Origin: JAAUTS01 sp038250235 | GTDB lineage: Bacteria > Verrucomicrobiota > Verrucomicrobiia > Methylacidiphilales > JAAUTS01 | Length of the DNA: 21,985 nucleotides | Direction of reading: 5' to 3' | NCBI GenBank assembly: GCA_038250235.1 | Contig: JBBSCO010000050.1 | Span: forward strand, 1 to 21,985 | Shown here: positions 13,206-20,589 of the stretch, in pieces | Layout: each line of letters starts with the position of its first letter | Numbering within the stretch: the first letter of the stretch is position 1 | Notes under the pieces: model-generated | Databases searched by the model: none | What the model was told of the DNA's origin: nothing | Seen by the model: the letters and a program-made list of their open reading frames with translations, nothing else | Translations under genes and position numbers: made by a program

Positions 13206-15583
13206 AAAAGGAAAAAAAAGTCAAAAGGCCCTTTAGTCTGGCCACCTATCTCGACGGTCTCCTTTTCTGGTCTATTTTTACCAGTGCCACGATTTTAATG
13301 CTCTGGCTGTTGACCAGCACCACAAAAAACCTTCTGCGTGAAAGCGTGGCCACACGTGTAGTGACCTTGTCAAATATGACGGCGGCATCCCTCTCGCCCA
13401 AGCTGTATATTGAAGGGCAAGGAAAAACAACTCTTCGCTTTTCAGACATTCCTTCTGAGCATTTGAAAGCCATCCAGGCCCAGAATCCAGATATAGCAGG
13501 CCTGGCAGTGGTGGACACCTCGGGCGATGGGTTGCGGATTCTGTTCAAAACCCAGACCTCCCCGGGAATGGAAGAGCTCTTCAGACAGAAAGCCAAGGAG
13601 CCCTCGTTTCAGAATCTGGTGAAGCAGGCTCAGATAGGCGGGCAGCCTGTCTTCAGCGGATGGGCATTTTTAACCACCAGGGAAATGCCGCTTTTCGTCG
13701 AGCGGGCACAGGAGCCGGAATACACCTTCACCGCCGTTCCCAACTGGCCTTTGGGAGATGAGGAAAAAACACCGGTGATCATTCTGATCTTTGATGCAGG
13801 ACTGATCCAGCAGCAGTTTCTTAAAATTGATGACAACAGTGCCAGCGTTATTGCCGTGGCCATCCTCGTGGCGACTATCCTCAGCTGGGTTGTGCAGCGG
13901 CGGAGTGTCCAGCGGCAGCAGGCCGTGGAGGAAAAACTGGCGGCTGTCAATTTGTTGAAACAACGGGATACGGTCCTGGGTCTGGTGGCCGTGGCGATGG
14001 ATCAGGTTCTGGCAGAAAAGAATTTTGAAGGGACAATAGTTGGGTTGCTGGAAGAAATCAGGCAGGAGCTAAAACTGTTCTCCTGCCATGTCTGTCTGGC
14101 CACAGGCACCCAGGCGGACGCGGCGGGAAAATCCGGCAGTGACGGTGAGCCGTTTGTTTCCTGGGCGGATCTCCAGGCGGGAAGCTTCAGCCGTCATCTG
14201 GCCGCCTTGCAGGAAGGGCGAACCGTGGTGTTTACCCGTGAGGAAAACCCATCTCTGGAATCCCATTTGTTGAAAGAACTGGATGCAACCGCAATGGCCC
14301 TGGTTCCGATTCTGTTTGAAAAGCGGCTTCTTGGCGTAATGGTGCTCATTGACAGGGAGCCGGAGAGGAAATGGGATCCCGGACTTCTGGATTCCCTCAA
14401 GTTTGCAGCAGATCTGTATGGCTCTGCCTATGCCAGACGCGATCAGGAAGACAGGCTTTTGGAGAGCAGCAAGGTTCAGGCCCTGGGACGAATGGCGGGA
14501 GGTGTGGCACATGAGTTTAACAATCTGCTACACATTATTTCAGGGAATCTCGAGCAGCTGATGCGGCGTGAAGAATGTCAGCCCGAAGAAAAAGAGCTGA
14601 TCACGAAAATTCTGGAAGCCGGTGGCCGCGGCAGCCGGATTGTGGAACAATTGCTCAACGCCACCCGCCAGTCCAGATCCGATATCAGTAGTGCCCCGCT
14701 CAATGAGCTGGTGCAAAAGACCGTTTCCCTTTTTCAGCCTGTCGCCAAAATGGACACACAACTCGAGCTCCACCTGGATCCCAACCTTCCCAATGCCCTC
14801 ATGGATGTTTCCAAAATCCAGCAGGTGATGCTCAATCTTCTGCTCAACGCCAACGATGCTGTATCTGATCAGGGTAAGATCAGGCTGATCACCCACCTCC
14901 GTGATCACGAGGAGGGCGGAACTTCCCGTGCCTTTGTGTGTTGTGAGGTGCAGGATAATGGAAAAGGGATCGAACCCCGGAACCTCGAACACATCTTCGA
15001 TCCGTTTTTTACCACCAAGGCACCGGGTCTCGGCACAGGCCTGGGCTTGTCGACTTCACGAGGCATCCTGAGCCAGCACGGAGGGTTCATCGACGCCTAC
15101 AATGCCGAAGAAGGCGGGGCGGTCTTTGCGTTCTATCTGCCGATTGACACGGTCGCCATCAGGACGGTTCTGACAAAAACACACAGATTACAGACAGTTG
15201 ATAGGCCAACATCCGGGCAGAAAGGCCGCATTCTCATGGCCGATGACGAACCCCTTTGCCGCGAAGTGATGGAGGCGATATTGAAAGAAAAGGGATACAG
15301 CTACGAGATGGCGGCTAACGGGGTGGAGCTTTTGGCGTTGGCCAGGCAATACCGGGGGGATGTGGCCTGGATCATCACCGATTGGACCATGCCCGGACTG
15401 CACGGAGCCGAGTTGGTCAAGCAATTGCGACAGCAGCTTCCCGGAGTCCGCATAATAGTCACCAGCGGTTTTGCCCTGAACAGCCAGGACATTCCGGAAG
15501 TCGACGCTTTGATTCAGAAACCATTCGGTCCGCGGGAGCTTTTCAGGGTTATGGAGGAACTGGAAACCGCCTTTGTCGGTTGA
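13202..15583 (+). CDS. Hybrid sensor histidine kinase with GAF-like and receiver domains
   Basis: 793 residues. TM1 (about 20-38) and TM2 (about 214-231) enclose a ~175-residue periplasmic sensor. A coiled segment and a GAF-like domain (about 245-410) follow. The HisKA box GRMAGGVAHEFNNLLHIISG carries the phosphorylated His437. The ATPase domain has VMLNLLLNANDAV (N box near 549-552), DNGKGIEPRNLEHIFDPFF and GLGTGLGLSTSRGILSQHGG. The C-terminal receiver (from about 677) has MADDEP, phospho-acceptor Asp727 in WIITDWTMPGLHG, and IQKPFGPRELF with the conserved Lys. No DNA-binding output domain and no separate response regulator lie nearby, so signalling probably passes through a phosphotransfer protein elsewhere. 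Starts inside the rarA stop. Its last 70 bases overlap the 3' end of the convergent lipoprotein gene. Confidence 0.95.
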   Translation: MKKEKKVKRPFSLATYLDGLLFWSIFTSATILMLWLLTSTTKNLLRESVATRVVTLSNMTAASLSPKLYIEGQGKTTLRFSDIPSEHLKAIQAQNPDIAGLAVVDTSGDGLRILFKTQTSPGMEELFRQKAKEPSFQNLVKQAQIGGQPVFSGWAFLTTREMPLFVERAQEPEYTFTAVPNWPLGDEEKTPVIILIFDAGLIQQQFLKIDDNSASVIAVAILVATILSWVVQRRSVQRQQAVEEKLAAVNLLKQRDTVLGLVAVAMDQVLAEKNFEGTIVGLLEEIRQELKLFSCHVCLATGTQADAAGKSGSDGEPFVSWADLQAGSFSRHLAALQEGRTVVFTREENPSLESHLLKELDATAMALVPILFEKRLLGVMVLIDREPERKWDPGLLDSLKFAADLYGSAYARRDQEDRLLESSKVQALGRMAGGVAHEFNNLLHIISGNLEQLMRREECQPEEKELITKILEAGGRGSRIVEQLLNATRQSRSDISSAPLNELVQKTVSLFQPVAKMDTQLELHLDPNLPNALMDVSKIQQVMLNLLLNANDAVSDQGKIRLITHLRDHEEGGTSRAFVCCEVQDNGKGIEPRNLEHIFDPFFTTKAPGLGTGLGLSTSRGILSQHGGFIDAYNAEEGGAVFAFYLPIDTVAIRTVLTKTHRLQTVDRPTSGQKGRILMADDEPLCREVMEAILKEKGYSYEMAANGVELLALARQYRGDVAWIITDWTMPGLHGAELVKQLRQQLPGVRIIVTSGFALNSQDIPEVDALIQKPFGPRELFRVMEELETAFVG

Positions 15584-16788
15584 GCAGAAGGTGTGGGATG
15601 CAACGTGGGATTGATAGTGGGATGCGGGATGGGTGAGGTTTCTGGCGGAGATGGTGGCCCTGTGGGCGTGGGCGTGGGCGTGGGTGCGGGCGTAGGTGTG
15701 GGTGCGGGTTCCGTGAGCAAAACGGCCAAATCCAGCACGGCAAACTCACTGTTGTCCAGCCAGGAGCCTTCCGGGAGCCGGATAAGACTTTTTTCGGACG
15801 GGAAACGCGCTCCGGCCCGAACGGGAAAATAACCGGTCATAGCTTCCAAATCATTTTGTCCCTCAATCGACATGAGTAATCGGACCAATTCTGTCACTGC
15901 GGGAAGATAAGGAGATCCGGACGGGATCATTAAGTGGTCAAATTGGATCAGGGTTCCCTGGGACGGGATGACCCACTGGATGGACGGATCGGCGGCCTGC
16001 GGCGAAAGGATTCTCCAAGAGGCCAGGGCAAAGGTGGTTTTGATTTTCCCTTCGCTGAACGATTTCCAGCACTCCGCTTCTGGAAGGAGGAAGCCAGTGA
16101 GCTGTTCTTTCAGGATCCGCATCGATTTGATTTCCGCGTCATTGACGGCAACATTGGCCGAACCCCGTTCGAGATGGCGCTTCATGGCCCAGAGCAGGCT
16201 TATGTCCTCGGGCCAAAGGGTGTTTTCGGAAGCGCTCCACCCGGAAAAAACAAAGGCGGGCAGAACCTGTTCCGGGTGATCCTTTTTCCGGTAAAAGACA
16301 TAAGGAGACCAGCGCCAGGGAAGGCTGATGCGGTTTTCGGGATCAAAGGAGTGACCGGTAAATAAGGGCTTGATCTGGTCAAGAGAGATCAGTTCAGAAG
16401 GGGCCTTCCATTCAAGCAGTCCCCGCAACTGCCTGACACGGGCGGGAGGAACAATATAGAGGTCGCCATCACGTGGCAGCTCAGCCTGTTCGTTCCTTCT
16501 CAGCTGGATCTGCTCCACACGATAAGCGGAACCGGCTGTCCAGCGCTTGAGCCATTCCTGCGACAAGGGCTCACGCTCGTAATAAATCCGGAATGTCGGA
16601 GGACCGGACCAGGGTTTGATCGGATTGTTAGTTGTGGAAGACTTCAGTTCCGGGGATTGTTCCGATCCGGTTTGCTCCGCGCCGGAAGGGCTTGCTTCCG
16701 GCTGCGGCTTCTCTTTACAACCAGACCAGGGCAGCATGGCCAGCAAAAGAAGGAGCCAGCATTTCGACATCGTTGGTTTCAGTTGCAT
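15514..16788 (-). CDS. Putative lipoprotein with solute-binding-protein-like body and Pro/Thr-rich tail
   Basis: 424 residues. An N-terminal hydrophobic segment (SKCWLLLLLAMLPWSG) ends at Cys24 in WSGCKEK, giving a lipobox-like site, though Trp at -3 is unusual. A Ser/Glu-rich linker follows, then a body from about 65 to 365 with features of extracellular solute-binding proteins: TFRIYYEREPLSQEWLKRW, DGDLYIVPPARVRQLRGLL, ISLPWRWSPYVFYRKKDHP (reminiscent of the PotD/iron-binding 'P...Y...' strand) and MTGYFPVRAGARFPSEK. The tail holds a Pro-Thr repeat (PAPTPTPTPTGPP) from tandem GTGGGC-like hexamers at 15664-15712, then a Pro/Ser-rich end read antisense to the kinase gene. ATG at 16788; 16770 gives a tidier 18-residue lipoprotein signal. 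No ABC permease lies nearby, so a sensory partner role for the kinase is conceivable. Confidence 0.75.
   Translation of the reverse strand: MQLKPTMSKCWLLLLLAMLPWSGCKEKPQPEASPSGAEQTGSEQSPELKSSTTNNPIKPWSGPPTFRIYYEREPLSQEWLKRWTAGSAYRVEQIQLRRNEQAELPRDGDLYIVPPARVRQLRGLLEWKAPSELISLDQIKPLFTGHSFDPENRISLPWRWSPYVFYRKKDHPEQVLPAFVFSGWSASENTLWPEDISLLWAMKRHLERGSANVAVNDAEIKSMRILKEQLTGFLLPEAECWKSFSEGKIKTTFALASWRILSPQAADPSIQWVIPSQGTLIQFDHLMIPSGSPYLPAVTELVRLLMSIEGQNDLEAMTGYFPVRAGARFPSEKSLIRLPEGSWLDNSEFAVLDLAVLLTEPAPTPTPAPTPTPTPTGPPSPPETSPIPHPTINPTLHPTPSAQPTKAVSSSSITLKSSRGPNGF
15664..15712. repeat. Tandem GTGGGC-type hexamer repeat inside the lipoprotein gene
   Basis: About eight copies of a hexamer (GTGGGC, GTGGGT, GTGCGG, GTAGGT variants) on the plus strand encode alternating Pro-Thr/Pro-Ala on the minus strand. 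Because the unit is six bases, gain or loss of copies changes tail length without shifting the frame. Confidence 0.7.
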
Positions 16789-16925
16789 CGGCAGTGTCCA
16801 GAATTATCGAAGGGGAATGGTGCTGGCAAGCTTTCCCGAAAAAAGGCGATCATGACTGGAATGGCTCATGCGCGTGGCTGGGAAGCCTGTCCTCGCATTT
16901 CCCTGAAAGACGTGTATAAAAAGGA

Positions 16926-17138
16926 ATGTCATTTTTTCAGCCGAACATTGGATGCAAAGGCCGGGTGTTAAGGGGTATCGCAGCCCTTGCTTTCCTTCTT
17001 GGGGCGCTGGGCCTGTGGTGGTGGGAGGGTCCGCTGTTTCTGGTGATTGGTCTGGCTGTCGCATCGGGTTTCACTGCCTTTGAAGCGGGCCGCGGCTGGT
17101 GTGTGGCCCGGGCCTGTGGGATCAAAACCAAAATCTGA
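16926..17138 (+). CDS. Small membrane protein, YgaP-like (DUF2892)
   Basis: 70 residues. It begins with NIGCKGRVLRG, the amphipathic 'N.G..dR.lRg' entry of DUF2892 domains, followed by two hydrophobic helices (IAALAFLLGALGLWWW and PLFLVIGLAVASGFTAF). It ends with GRGWCVARACGIKTKI, where the Cys pair and 'RaCG.KT' are typical of the PVC versions of this family. An AAGGA abuts the ATG at 16926, too close for ideal initiation. Function unknown; family members are inner-membrane proteins often fused to rhodanese domains. Divergent from the lipoprotein gene and the first of four closely spaced plus-strand genes. Confidence 0.75.
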   Translation: MSFFQPNIGCKGRVLRGIAALAFLLGALGLWWWEGPLFLVIGLAVASGFTAFEAGRGWCVARACGIKTKI

Positions 17139-17142
17139 GCCC

Positions 17143-17781
17143 ATGGACACGGAAACACGGGATCGTCTGCTCTTTGATACGACACTGCGCCAACTCGAGC
17201 GCATGCGTTCCATGCAATACGCCTACCATCGGAAATTTTTTCAGTGGATGTTGCTGACCTTTGTTCTGATTCTGATTCTTGTTTTTCTGCCCGGGCATGT
17301 AGGGTTTTATGTTTTGCCCTTTCTGGTGGTCACCTGCGGGGTGCAGGCGGCCTTTTACCTCCACTTTTGTGATTTTGCCCGGACTCATAGCCAGCATCTG
17401 GAGGAAAAGATCAACGGGCTTCTCGGGTATAAGGTTCTTCTTGGTTCGGAACTGGAACATCTCTACTTTTATCCGAAGGGGGCAGGAAAAATTGCCGGGT
17501 TTCTGCCTGCCAGCCCCCTGCGTTTCTTCAATATTTATACGCTGCACTGGGTCGTGCTCTGGTCCGCCGTTTTTGCCGCCGGCCTTTTTTATGTCCGCGC
17601 GGTAGGCACCCCTCTCTTTTTTCTGATTTATGCGACGACGGCCCTTTCCTGGGCCGGGTTGAATGCGCTGTATATTGCCTGGTATTTTGGCAGGGGCCGG
17701 GATCTGCAAGTCGTATCGGATCATCTGCAAAAAAATCTGCATCAACCTTTTTCTCCTGCGGAAAAAAAACCGGAGCTTTAA
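17143..17781 (+). CDS. Four-helix integral membrane protein of unknown function
   Basis: 212 residues from ATG 17143, four bases after the preceding stop. The N-terminal ~30 residues are soluble and charged (TETRDRLLFDTTLRQLERMR). Hydrophobic helices lie at about 32-50, 54-75, 134-152 and 157-181, with a ~55-residue loop between helices two and three (HLEEKINGLLGYKVLLGSEL). The tail is basic and polar. No catalytic motif or family is recognised. The tight spacing with the DUF2892 gene and the SRPBCC gene 17 bases on suggests one transcript. An in-frame extension to 17047 would overlap the DUF2892 gene and is unlikely. Confidence 0.75.
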   Translation: MDTETRDRLLFDTTLRQLERMRSMQYAYHRKFFQWMLLTFVLILILVFLPGHVGFYVLPFLVVTCGVQAAFYLHFCDFARTHSQHLEEKINGLLGYKVLLGSELEHLYFYPKGAGKIAGFLPASPLRFFNIYTLHWVVLWSAVFAAGLFYVRAVGTPLFFLIYATTALSWAGLNALYIAWYFGRGRDLQVVSDHLQKNLHQPFSPAEKKPEL

Positions 17782-17798
17782 TTTAAAAACGATAACGT

Positions 17799-18287
17799 AT
17801 GCCCGTTTTCCACAGTCGTTTTTCAGTCCGCGCCCCGATCGAAGCCGTTTATCAGTTTCATCGCGACGCGCGCAATCTGCCACAGGTGCAACCGCCCTAC
17901 CCTAAAGTGCTTTCCCTCCGCTGTCCTGACCTGCTAAATGCCGGCGATGTTGTGGAACTGCAACTGGGCCCCTTTCCGCGTCAAACTTGGAAGGCCCTGG
18001 TCGAGGAGTTGCATCCCCCCCATGGCAATCCGCCCCGTGCCCTGATGATCGATTCAGCCATCGAGGGGCCTTTTCCGTATTTCCGGCATCGTCATGTTTA
18101 CATTGCAGAGGGCGGGTCCACCCGGATCGAGGACACGATAGATTTTGATCCACCCTTTGGAAAAGCCGGATGGCTTCTTCTGCCCGGCATCCATCTGGTA
18201 TTGGAAGCGATGTTCCTCTACCGCCGCATCCAAACGCGGCGACTTTTGGAGAGTCTTAACCCGAAACCCAAAACTCAAAACGTCTGA
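17799..18287 (+). CDS. SRPBCC (START-like) superfamily protein
   Basis: 162 residues. The pattern is that of the polyketide cyclase/SRPBCC fold: FHSRFSVRAPIEAVYQFHRD at the start (first strand and helix), ARNLPQVQPPYPKVLSL, GDVVELQLGPFPRQTWKAL, FRHRHVYIAEGGSTRIEDTI, then the long C-terminal helix LVLEAMFLYRRIQTRRLLES. Such proteins bind hydrophobic ligands; the version near photolyase genes in many bacteria resembles the N-terminal part of YfcH/TIGR01777 proteins. It ends (NPKPKTQNV) in A-rich sequence that looks like an intergenic repeat, so the natural C-terminus may be shorter. Its stop is five bases before the photolyase start codon, suggesting coupled expression. Confidence 0.82.
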   Translation: MPVFHSRFSVRAPIEAVYQFHRDARNLPQVQPPYPKVLSLRCPDLLNAGDVVELQLGPFPRQTWKALVEELHPPHGNPPRALMIDSAIEGPFPYFRHRHVYIAEGGSTRIEDTIDFDPPFGKAGWLLLPGIHLVLEAMFLYRRIQTRRLLESLNPKPKTQNV

Positions 18288-18292
18288 CCTCT

Positions 18293-19636
18293 TTGAAGCC
18301 CCGAGCCCTTTTCTGGTTTCGCCGTGATCTCCGGCTCAACGACAACCCCGGCCTGGCCCGTGCTTTGCGGGAGTATGACGAGGTCATCCCCTGTTTTATT
18401 TTTGATCCCGAACTTTTGAAATCGCCGGACACCGGGGCCCGCCGCGTGGCTTTTCTTTTGGCGTCCCTGGAATCCTTGTCGAAAAACCTGGAGCACGTGG
18501 GTTCCTATCTGATTGTTAGGCAAGGAAAACCTGAGCAGGAGCTGGCCGCCCTGGCCCGGGAAAGCCGGGCCTCGGCCCTGTTCTGGAACGGGGATCTGGA
18601 ACCGTATGCGCTCAAACGGGATGAAGGCATCCGTCAGGTTTGTCTCGGGCTCGGGATCAAGGCGGTGGAGGTGGCAGATCAATGTATCCAGGCGCCGGGC
18701 CAGGTGCTGAAGGGGGATGGCACACCCTATGCCGTTTTCACACCCTACTCGAAGGCCTGGAGATTGCAGCCGGTTCCGTCACTCTGTCCGCGCCCCCGGA
18801 GTATCAAAAGCCCTGTCGGGATCAGGACTGTGCCTCTCCCGTCCCTGAAAGAGCTGGGCCATACCCTGGATGTTCCACTACCAGCCGTCGGGGAAAAGGC
18901 CGCTCATGACATGTTAAAGAGTTACATGCAGAGCGGGGTGGAATCCTATCAATCCAAACGAAACTTCCCTGACCTGGACGCAACTTCCCGCCTCTCCCCC
19001 CATTTACGTTTCGGCACCATCTCGCCGCGCACTGTGCACGCGGCGGCCATGACGGCCAAAGAAAAAAATCCCCGGGCCTCCAAAGAGATCGAGGTGTTCC
19101 TTTCCGAACTGATCTGGCGTGATTTCTATAAGACCATCCTGTTTTATTTCCCACATGTGACCACGGGAAGCTTTCGTCCGGTTTACAATGACCTGGAGTG
19201 GGAGAATGATGAAGCGCTCTTCCAGGCCTGGTGTGAGGGCCGGACGGGTTATCCCATGGTGGATGCGGCCATGCGACAGTTGAACCAGACCGGGTGGATG
19301 CACAACCGGCTCCGGATGATTGTGTCCAGTTTTTTGACCAAGGATCTGCTCGTGGATTGGCGGAAGGGGGAGCGTTACTTCATGAAACAACTCTACGACG
19401 GGGATCTGGCGGCGAACAATGGAGGCTGGCAATGGGCGGCGGGAACCGGGACAGATGCCCAGCCTTACTTCCGGATTTTTAATCCCGCCAGCCAAGCCGA
19501 AAAATATGATCCTGAAGGCCGCTTCATCGAAAAATATATCCCCGAGATCAACAGCCTGACCTATCCCGCACCCATTGTGGATCACGGCAGTCAGCGGATA
19601 AAAACCCTCGCCATGTTCAAAAAAGTTAGGGGGTGA
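18293..19636 (+). CDS. phrB: Deoxyribodipyrimidine photolyase (CPD photolyase)
   Basis: Repairs cyclobutane pyrimidine dimers with blue light. 447 residues, normal for class I photolyases. The N-terminal Rossmann part starts ALFWFRRDLRLNDNPGLARA, the signature opening. The C-terminal FAD domain shows SRLSPHLRFGTISPRTVHAA, ELIWRDFYKTILFYFPH, GYPMVDAAMRQLNQTGWMHN, RLRMIVSSFLTKDLLVDW and NNGGWQWAAGTGTDAQPYFR, followed by IFNPASQAEKYDPEGRFIEK. These carry the conserved Trp residues for electron transfer and the FAD-binding Asn/Arg/Asp. The start codon is TTG at 18293; no ATG fits and the family's N-terminus begins right here. Probably co-transcribed with the SRPBCC gene five bases upstream. Whether an antenna cofactor is MTHF or 8-HDF is not evident. 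Confidence 0.96.
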   Translation: MKPRALFWFRRDLRLNDNPGLARALREYDEVIPCFIFDPELLKSPDTGARRVAFLLASLESLSKNLEHVGSYLIVRQGKPEQELAALARESRASALFWNGDLEPYALKRDEGIRQVCLGLGIKAVEVADQCIQAPGQVLKGDGTPYAVFTPYSKAWRLQPVPSLCPRPRSIKSPVGIRTVPLPSLKELGHTLDVPLPAVGEKAAHDMLKSYMQSGVESYQSKRNFPDLDATSRLSPHLRFGTISPRTVHAAAMTAKEKNPRASKEIEVFLSELIWRDFYKTILFYFPHVTTGSFRPVYNDLEWENDEALFQAWCEGRTGYPMVDAAMRQLNQTGWMHNRLRMIVSSFLTKDLLVDWRKGERYFMKQLYDGDLAANNGGWQWAAGTGTDAQPYFRIFNPASQAEKYDPEGRFIEKYIPEINSLTYPAPIVDHGSQRIKTLAMFKKVRG

Positions 19637-19677
19637 GGATGGTTCTGGGTTCGCCGCGACGGATCTTCGATTTTGGG

Positions 19678-19784
19678 TTTAGAGTTGCCTGCGAAACTCT
19701 GTAATTCTGCGCGAGCAGTCACGCTAAATTGCGCTGAAGAAGATCAGAATCCCTTGTTACCAAATCAATTTAACTCCGCGCCAC
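19678..19784 (+). repeat. Direct repeat, left copy, flanking the DUF433/DUF5615 pair
   Basis: 107 bases, nearly identical (about 95% by eye) to 20485-20589 in the same orientation. Differences are a two-base indel and three substitutions near the right end. Internal features include AGAGTT...AACTCT (possible small hairpin) and GCGCGAGCAG...TTGCGC. It starts 41 bases after the photolyase stop. It contains no convincing gene. Confidence 0.9.
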
Positions 19785-19829
19785 AACCTCTGATTTCCGA
19801 CCTTGGACCTCTATGCCCTGGTCTGGACG

Positions 19830-20162
19830 CTAAATCAGGAGAAAAGCGGATTCCTGGGCGCTTGCATCAAACAAAAACAGTTCCTGGTGACAATTCCTGA
19901 GAGCTTTTTCAATATCGCTCGTACTGCAATTACCCAAACGCACCCAGATCAGTTTGGGAGGATGTCCCCTTATCATGCTTGCATGATAAAAGTCACTGTC
20001 TTTGGAAAGAACTGCATAGCCATGTTGCCCCGCATACTGCCAGATGGTTGTATCGTTGGCCTGTGCCAAACCTAGTGCGTGAATATGGAGGGAGGCTGGA
20101 AACAAGTCAGCCAGGCTATCGGCCAGCCGAGGAGAAATATTTTCGTCCAGCAGCAGCTTCAT
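19830..20162 (-). CDS. DUF5615 PIN-like protein (probable toxin of a DUF433/DUF5615 pair)
   Basis: 110 residues. It begins MKLLLDENISPRLADSLADL, the hallmark of DUF5615: an N-terminal strand with an Asp-Glu-Asn acidic cluster like the first PIN active-site Asp. It continues with SLHIHALGLAQANDTTIWQ, the strand YAVLSKDSDFYHAS (KDsDF, the second acidic site) and PPKLIWVRLGNCST. These match the 'llTkD.DF..l...G.p..viwlrlGN' pattern of this family. DUF5615 proteins are PIN-like predicted ribonucleases, commonly encoded with DUF433 proteins as toxin-antitoxin-type pairs; the activity is predicted. Starts four bases inside the DUF433 stop (ATGA, 20159-20162). Both active-site acidic clusters are intact. 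Confidence 0.9.
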   Translation of the reverse strand: MKLLLDENISPRLADSLADLFPASLHIHALGLAQANDTTIWQYAGQHGYAVLSKDSDFYHASMIRGHPPKLIWVRLGNCSTSDIEKALRNCHQELFLFDASAQESAFLLI

Positions 20163-20386
20163 GCTGCATTTACAAAGGCTGTGCGCCGACCGGAATCAGC
20201 GGCAAAGGCCAGACAGGCCAAAATATCCTGTTCCGTCAAATAGGGAAAATCGGCCAGTATTTCTGCGTGGCTCATTCCGGAAGCCAGATAATCCAGAACA
20301 TCATACACGGTGATGCGCATTCCACGGATACAAGGCTTACCGCCACGTTTGCCGGGTTCCAAGGTGATGATCTGCGAATAATCCAC
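20159..20386 (-). CDS. DUF433 protein (probable antitoxin)
   Basis: 75 residues with the standard DUF433 layout: IITLEPGKRGGKPCIRGMRI (the 'p...GGkPvirGtRi' motif, residues 6-25), TVYDVLDYLASGMSHAEIL (helix pair) and FPYLTEQDILACLAFAAD (the 'yP.Lt.edI.aaL.ya' helix). DUF433 is a small helical HTH-like domain, usually the upstream partner of DUF5615. The start is a GTG at 20386, since no ATG lies nearby and the domain begins there. Reads first in the minus-strand pair, as expected for an antitoxin, and overlaps the toxin by four bases. An AGAGGC/GCCTCT palindrome 28 bases upstream may be its operator. Confidence 0.9.
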   Translation of the reverse strand: MDYSQIITLEPGKRGGKPCIRGMRITVYDVLDYLASGMSHAEILADFPYLTEQDILACLAFAADSGRRTAFVNAA

Positions 20387-20413
20387 CCTCAGAATTTACC
20401 CCTTAAATCCCTT

Positions 20414-20427
20414 AGAGGCAAGCCTCT
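20414..20427. promoter_or_regulatory. Palindrome upstream of the DUF433 gene, candidate operator
   Basis: AGAGGCAAGCCTCT, inverted arms of six bases around AA, centred about 35 bases upstream of the GTG start. Toxin-antitoxin operons are often self-repressed through such sites; a role here is inference. Confidence 0.4.
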
Positions 20428-20484
20428 GTATCCAACAAACTTCCGTCACAGGCTTTAAGAGGGTTCAGGGTTAGGTGTTCAGCG

Positions 20485-20589
20485 TTTAGAGTTGCCTGCG
20501 AAACTCTGTAATTCTGCGCGAGCAGTCACGCTAAATTGCGCTGAAGAAGCAGAATCCTTTGTTACCAAATCAAATTAACTTCGCGCCAC
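20485..20589 (+). repeat. Direct repeat, right copy, flanking the DUF433/DUF5615 pair
   Basis: 105 bases matching 19678-19784 in direct orientation, beginning TTTAGAGTTGCCTGCGAAAC and ending CGCGCCAC. The two copies enclose about 700 bases holding only the DUF433/DUF5615 pair and its control region. Confidence 0.9.

Noticed and set aside
17122..17883. Long minus-strand open frame (253 codons) opposite the four-helix membrane protein
   Set aside because: It is the shadow of two plus-strand genes with clear membrane or SRPBCC features. Its translation is Lys/Gln-rich without any motif.
19678..20589. CRISPR-like array
   Set aside because: Only two repeats, ~105 bases each and ~700 bases apart, enclosing genes. 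No short regular repeat-spacer pattern exists in the window.
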